Of a DNA stretch of 64,000 bases, positions 61,919 through 64,000 are shown one piece after another. The position numbers and the translations under genes were made by a program. This stretch comes from an uncultured Porphyromonas sp. (GTDB taxonomy: Bacteria > Bacteroidota > Bacteroidia > Bacteroidales > Porphyromonadaceae): assembly GCF_938039215.1 (NCBI RefSeq), contig NZ_CALHVI010000033.1, forward strand, positions 1 through 64,000. The letters are read 5' to 3'. The number at the start of each line of letters is the position of its first letter. Position 1 is the stretch's first letter. The notes under the pieces were generated by a model. The model saw nothing but the letters and a program-made list of their open reading frames with translations, ran no database searches and was not told the DNA's origin.

Positions 61919-62017
61919 CAAAAACGACCTACCGTGGGTCGCCGAAAAAACCTACTGTGGGTCGCCTCACCGACCTACCGTAGGTCGCAAGGACGACCCA
62001 CAGTAGGTTTTATTTGG
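61919..62017. repeat. ACCTAC/GTAGGT palindromic repeat, copy C
   Basis: A 99-bp element almost identical to copy A (14857-14955): starts CAAAAACGACCTAC, ends CAGTAGGTTTTATTTGG. It lies between the divergent DUF3467 and rplS promoters, 118 bp upstream of the rplS -7 box. Confidence 0.9.
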
Positions 62018-62056
62018 AGTGCTCCGTGGGCGGGGAAGAAGGCTAGGGGAAGGAGC

Positions 62057-62103
62057 GAAGATCTTGGACCGAGCAAGTCCCTTCGCCCAGCACCAAGATC
62101 TTC
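62057..62103. promoter_or_regulatory. Inverted repeat upstream of the rplS promoter
   Basis: GAAGATCTTGG (62057-62067) and CCAAGATCTTC (62093-62103) form a perfect 11-bp inverted repeat with a 25-bp spacer, ending 32 bp before the rplS -7 box. It could be a regulator binding site or an upstream hairpin. Confidence 0.5.
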
Positions 62104-62134
62104 TCCGCTATCTCTCTAGATGATAAATATTTTG

Positions 62135-62142
62135 TACCTTTG
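62135..62142 (+). promoter_or_regulatory. -7 box of rplS
   Basis: TACCTTTG on the plus strand; leader of about 90 nt before rplS. Confidence 0.7.
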
Positions 62143-62239
62143 CGACGCTTTGCGTAATCTCTGTCAGGAAGTATCTATTTGAGTGTGGCCTGTTACATTG
62201 CGTTTAGTGTAGTACTAATCAAATAAGCTAAAGGACAAT

Positions 62240-62599
62240 ATGGACTTTATTAAGATCGTCAACGAAGCGTTTGCTACGGGCAAGGAGCATCCTTCTTTCC
62301 GCAGTGGTGACACGATCACCGTTGACTACCGCATCAGCGAAGGTGGCAAGGAACGTATCCAGCGCTACCGTGGTGTCGTCATCCGCATCAGCGGTCACGG
62401 CGACAAGAAGCGCTTCACCGTACGCAAGATCTCTGAAGGCGTAGGTGTAGAGCGTATTTTCTCTATCGAAAGCCCCTTCATCGAGAAGATCACCGTCGAA
62501 AAGCACGGTAAGGTACGTCGCGCTAAGCTCTACTACCTCCGCGCCCTCACCGGTAAGAAGGCTCGTATCAAGGAGCGTCGCTTCGTCGCTGACAAGTAA
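62240..62599 (+). CDS. rplS: 50S ribosomal protein L19
   Basis: 119 aa. L19 sits at the subunit interface. Features: [58 protein letters not shown], and the basic end [20 protein letters not shown], the complete family pattern. Strong ribosomal-type codon use. Monocistronic with its own promoter and terminator, not next to trmD as in many bacteria. Confidence 0.98.
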   Translation: MDFIKIVNEAFATGKEHPSFRSGDTITVDYRISEGGKERIQRYRGVVIRISGHGDKKRFTVRKISEGVGVERIFSIESPFIEKITVEKHGKVRRAKLYYLRALTGKKARIKERRFVADK

Positions 62600-62666
62600 G
62601 AAGATCTTCGGGGAGAGCTCCTGCCACTGGGCAGATGGTCACCCCGAGCCTTCTATCCAAGCATAC

Positions 62667-62699
62667 AGCCCCATCGCCGATACGCTCGGTGATGGGGCT
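62667..62699 (+). terminator. Terminator of rplS
   Basis: AGCCCCATC-CCGA (62667-62680) pairs with TCGG-GATGGGGCT (62686-62699), then GATGTTTCC. About 68 bp after the rplS stop. Confidence 0.75.
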
Positions 62700-62760
62700 G
62701 ATGTTTCCTCGCCCCTATCCGATAGGAGCAGGCACCTATAAGTTTATGTATTTACAATCA

Positions 62761-63654
62761 ATGAATAGACTTTCTATCACTCTAGCCCTCATGACCCTCG
62801 GGATGACGGTCTCTTCCTGCGATGATCCCATCGCCGTGAAGGAGCGTAGCCTGCAAGAGCGTCGCATCAAGGAGGGTGTACTCACCACCAGCCAGACCTT
62901 CGACTTCACTCGCTGGATCGAGGTGAGCAAGGGCGCTTATCGACTGCCCTCCATCAGCGTCGACGAAGACGCAAAGAACACGTATTGGGCTTCAGCCAGC
63001 AACCAAGGCTACACCATGCTTTCCTCCAAGCCTACGGACTTCCCCGTCATCCCTCTGGAGGAGGATGGAGCCTATCGGGGGGCCATCATCCGCTCGATCA
63101 AAGGCTTTTACTTCTTCGGGATGGGTACGAATGTCATCGCTGGTGCCCTCTATTCGGGTCAAGTCGATGCTCGCACACTTGTAGGGAAGCCCCTAGAATC
63201 GACCCTCTTCGGACAGCCCTATTCGAGTGGCATCCCCGAGGTGATGAAGTTCACCTACCAGTACAAGGCAGGCGAAAAGGTCATCCACGGACAGAACAAG
63301 CGTGTCGAGCTCCCCAGCCAAGACCGTGCAGCCGTCTCAGCCGTCTTCTACGAAGTGACGGAGGATGACCGCTACCTCAATGGCATCACCCTACAGTCAG
63401 ATGCTCGTATCGTCGCCAAGGGCTATGTCGAACTCGAACCCACGACACCCGAAGGCACTTGGCAGACCTACAGCCTGCGCCTTAGCCCCGTAGATCAGGC
63501 ACGCTATGACGCTGTGGACTTCTCCACGAAGAAGTACCGCCTCGCCCTCGTCTTCTCCTCTAGCTATCGAGGCGCTGAATACATCGGGGCTATCGGTAGT
63601 GAGCTACGCCTACAGCAGGTGACGCTCCAGGATCGCATCAAGCCTCACCAATAG
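62761..63654 (+). CDS. PCMD domain lipoprotein
   Basis: 297 aa from MNRLSITLALMTLGMTVSSC (lipobox VSSC, Cys20); 42 further open codons upstream are inside the rplS terminator region. The PCMD (putative carbohydrate metabolism domain) pattern covers the rest: WASASNQGYTML, STLFGQPYSSGIPEVMKFTYQYKAGEKVI, AAVSAVFYEVTEDDRYLNG, ALVFSSSYRGAEYIGAIGSEL. Likely a beta-sandwich on the cell surface or periplasm; binding to glycans is assumed from the domain name only. An outer membrane protein gene follows 11 bp later. Confidence 0.87.
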   Translation: MNRLSITLALMTLGMTVSSCDDPIAVKERSLQERRIKEGVLTTSQTFDFTRWIEVSKGAYRLPSISVDEDAKNTYWASASNQGYTMLSSKPTDFPVIPLEEDGAYRGAIIRSIKGFYFFGMGTNVIAGALYSGQVDARTLVGKPLESTLFGQPYSSGIPEVMKFTYQYKAGEKVIHGQNKRVELPSQDRAAVSAVFYEVTEDDRYLNGITLQSDARIVAKGYVELEPTTPEGTWQTYSLRLSPVDQARYDAVDFSTKKYRLALVFSSSYRGAEYIGAIGSELRLQQVTLQDRIKPHQ

Positions 63655-63665
63655 TCTCGTAGCAC

Positions 63666-64000
63666 ATGAAGATACAGATCAGATCCCTCCTCCTCGGCCT
63701 TTCGCTAGGCCTGCTTACCCTCCCTGCTCTTGCAGGTGAGACGGACGATCAGCAGCCCTCCCGCCTAGGGATAGGCCTGCACCTTGGCTTCAATATCGGC
63801 GGAGCCCTTCCCCCCACTGTCCCCCAGCCCGTCAAGAAGGTCACGGCCTTCAAGCCTGGGGGTACGCCCAACGTAGGGCTGGACTTCTCCTACCGCCTCA
63901 CCCCGACCAGCCCCTTCTCCCTCCTGCTGGGTGCAGAGTACGACATACGTAGCTTCAGCTCGACGGTCCTAGCGGAGAACATGCCCATACGCTACCAGAG
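63666..64000 (+). CDS. Outer membrane beta-barrel protein, 5' part (cut by window edge)
   Basis: The first 111 codons are in the window. Signal peptide MKIQIRSLLLGLSLGLLTLP up to ALA, mature start GETDDQQPSRLGIGLHLGFNIGGALPP, then GTPNVGLDFSYRLTPTSPFSLLLGAEYDIRSFSS, typical of porin-family or OmpW/PorT-like barrels (alternating strands, Gly and aromatic residues). It begins 11 bp after the PCMD gene, so the two are probably co-transcribed. The reading frame runs off the right edge; start is my own reading. Confidence 0.7.
   Translation, partial: MKIQIRSLLLGLSLGLLTLPALAGETDDQQPSRLGIGLHLGFNIGGALPPTVPQPVKKVTAFKPGGTPNVGLDFSYRLTPTSPFSLLLGAEYDIRSFSSTVLAENMPIRYQ

Overview
The window comes from a Bacteroidota (Bacteroidetes) chromosome, most likely Porphyromonas or a close relative. 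The main evidence is the type IX secretion translocon gene sprA directly behind ruvA, a cargo-type serine protease with a type IX C-terminal signal, two tandem OmpA genes of the Pgm6/Pgm7 type, families largely confined to this phylum (DUF6029, Omp28, DUF5020, DUF4296, PCMD), and promoters with the phylum-specific -7 box TAnnTTTG. The DNA is fairly GC-rich. I do not assign a species.

Layout. 1-1270: 5' end of a 23S rRNA gene (minus strand) with its own promoter and no 16S gene in front of it, then a tandem array. 1275-5623: a TlpA-like thioredoxin, DUF6029 barrel and Omp28 lipoprotein operon. 5881-11568: ABC-F ATPase, ugd, HIT hydrolase, greA, dinB, DoxX. 11672-14440: rplM-rpsI-rpsB-tsf operon. 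15189-18598: two nucleobase permeases around a Tsx-like outer membrane protein. 18706-28989: outer membrane receptor-like barrel, sprA, ruvA. 29384-37963: plus-strand operon ileS, traR/dksA-like, lspA, DUF4296 lipoprotein, small ORF, gltX, waaA. 38558-45990: arginine-deiminase-fold enzyme, CoA-transferase, trmD, lipoprotein, Fic enzyme between long direct repeats, HU-like protein. 46129-52000: GH13 amylase, patatin, two OmpA proteins, small lipoprotein. 52461-56854: clpB, DUF3298 lipoprotein, rsmG. 56949-61744: DUF3467, pdxB, secreted protease, menG/ubiE. 62240-64000: rplS, PCMD lipoprotein and a truncated outer membrane protein gene.

Together the genes are mostly core functions (translation, DNA repair, cofactor synthesis, lipid A/Kdo, lipoprotein maturation) mixed with envelope proteins. 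SprA would export the protease encoded near 58-60 kb; LspA would process the many lipoproteins; UraA-like and AzgA-like permeases plus the DUF5020 channel look like one nucleobase/nucleoside uptake unit.

The most unusual content is non-coding. At least eleven places carry tandem arrays with a strict period of 23 bp, often running into a stop codon and once forming the start and signal-peptide region of a lipoprotein gene. A second repeat, about 99 bp and built from nested ACCTAC/GTAGGT palindromes, occurs three times, each time upstream of the promoter of a translation gene (rplM, ileS, rplS). I read intergenic regions by eye and found no tRNA, CRISPR array, transposase or prophage.
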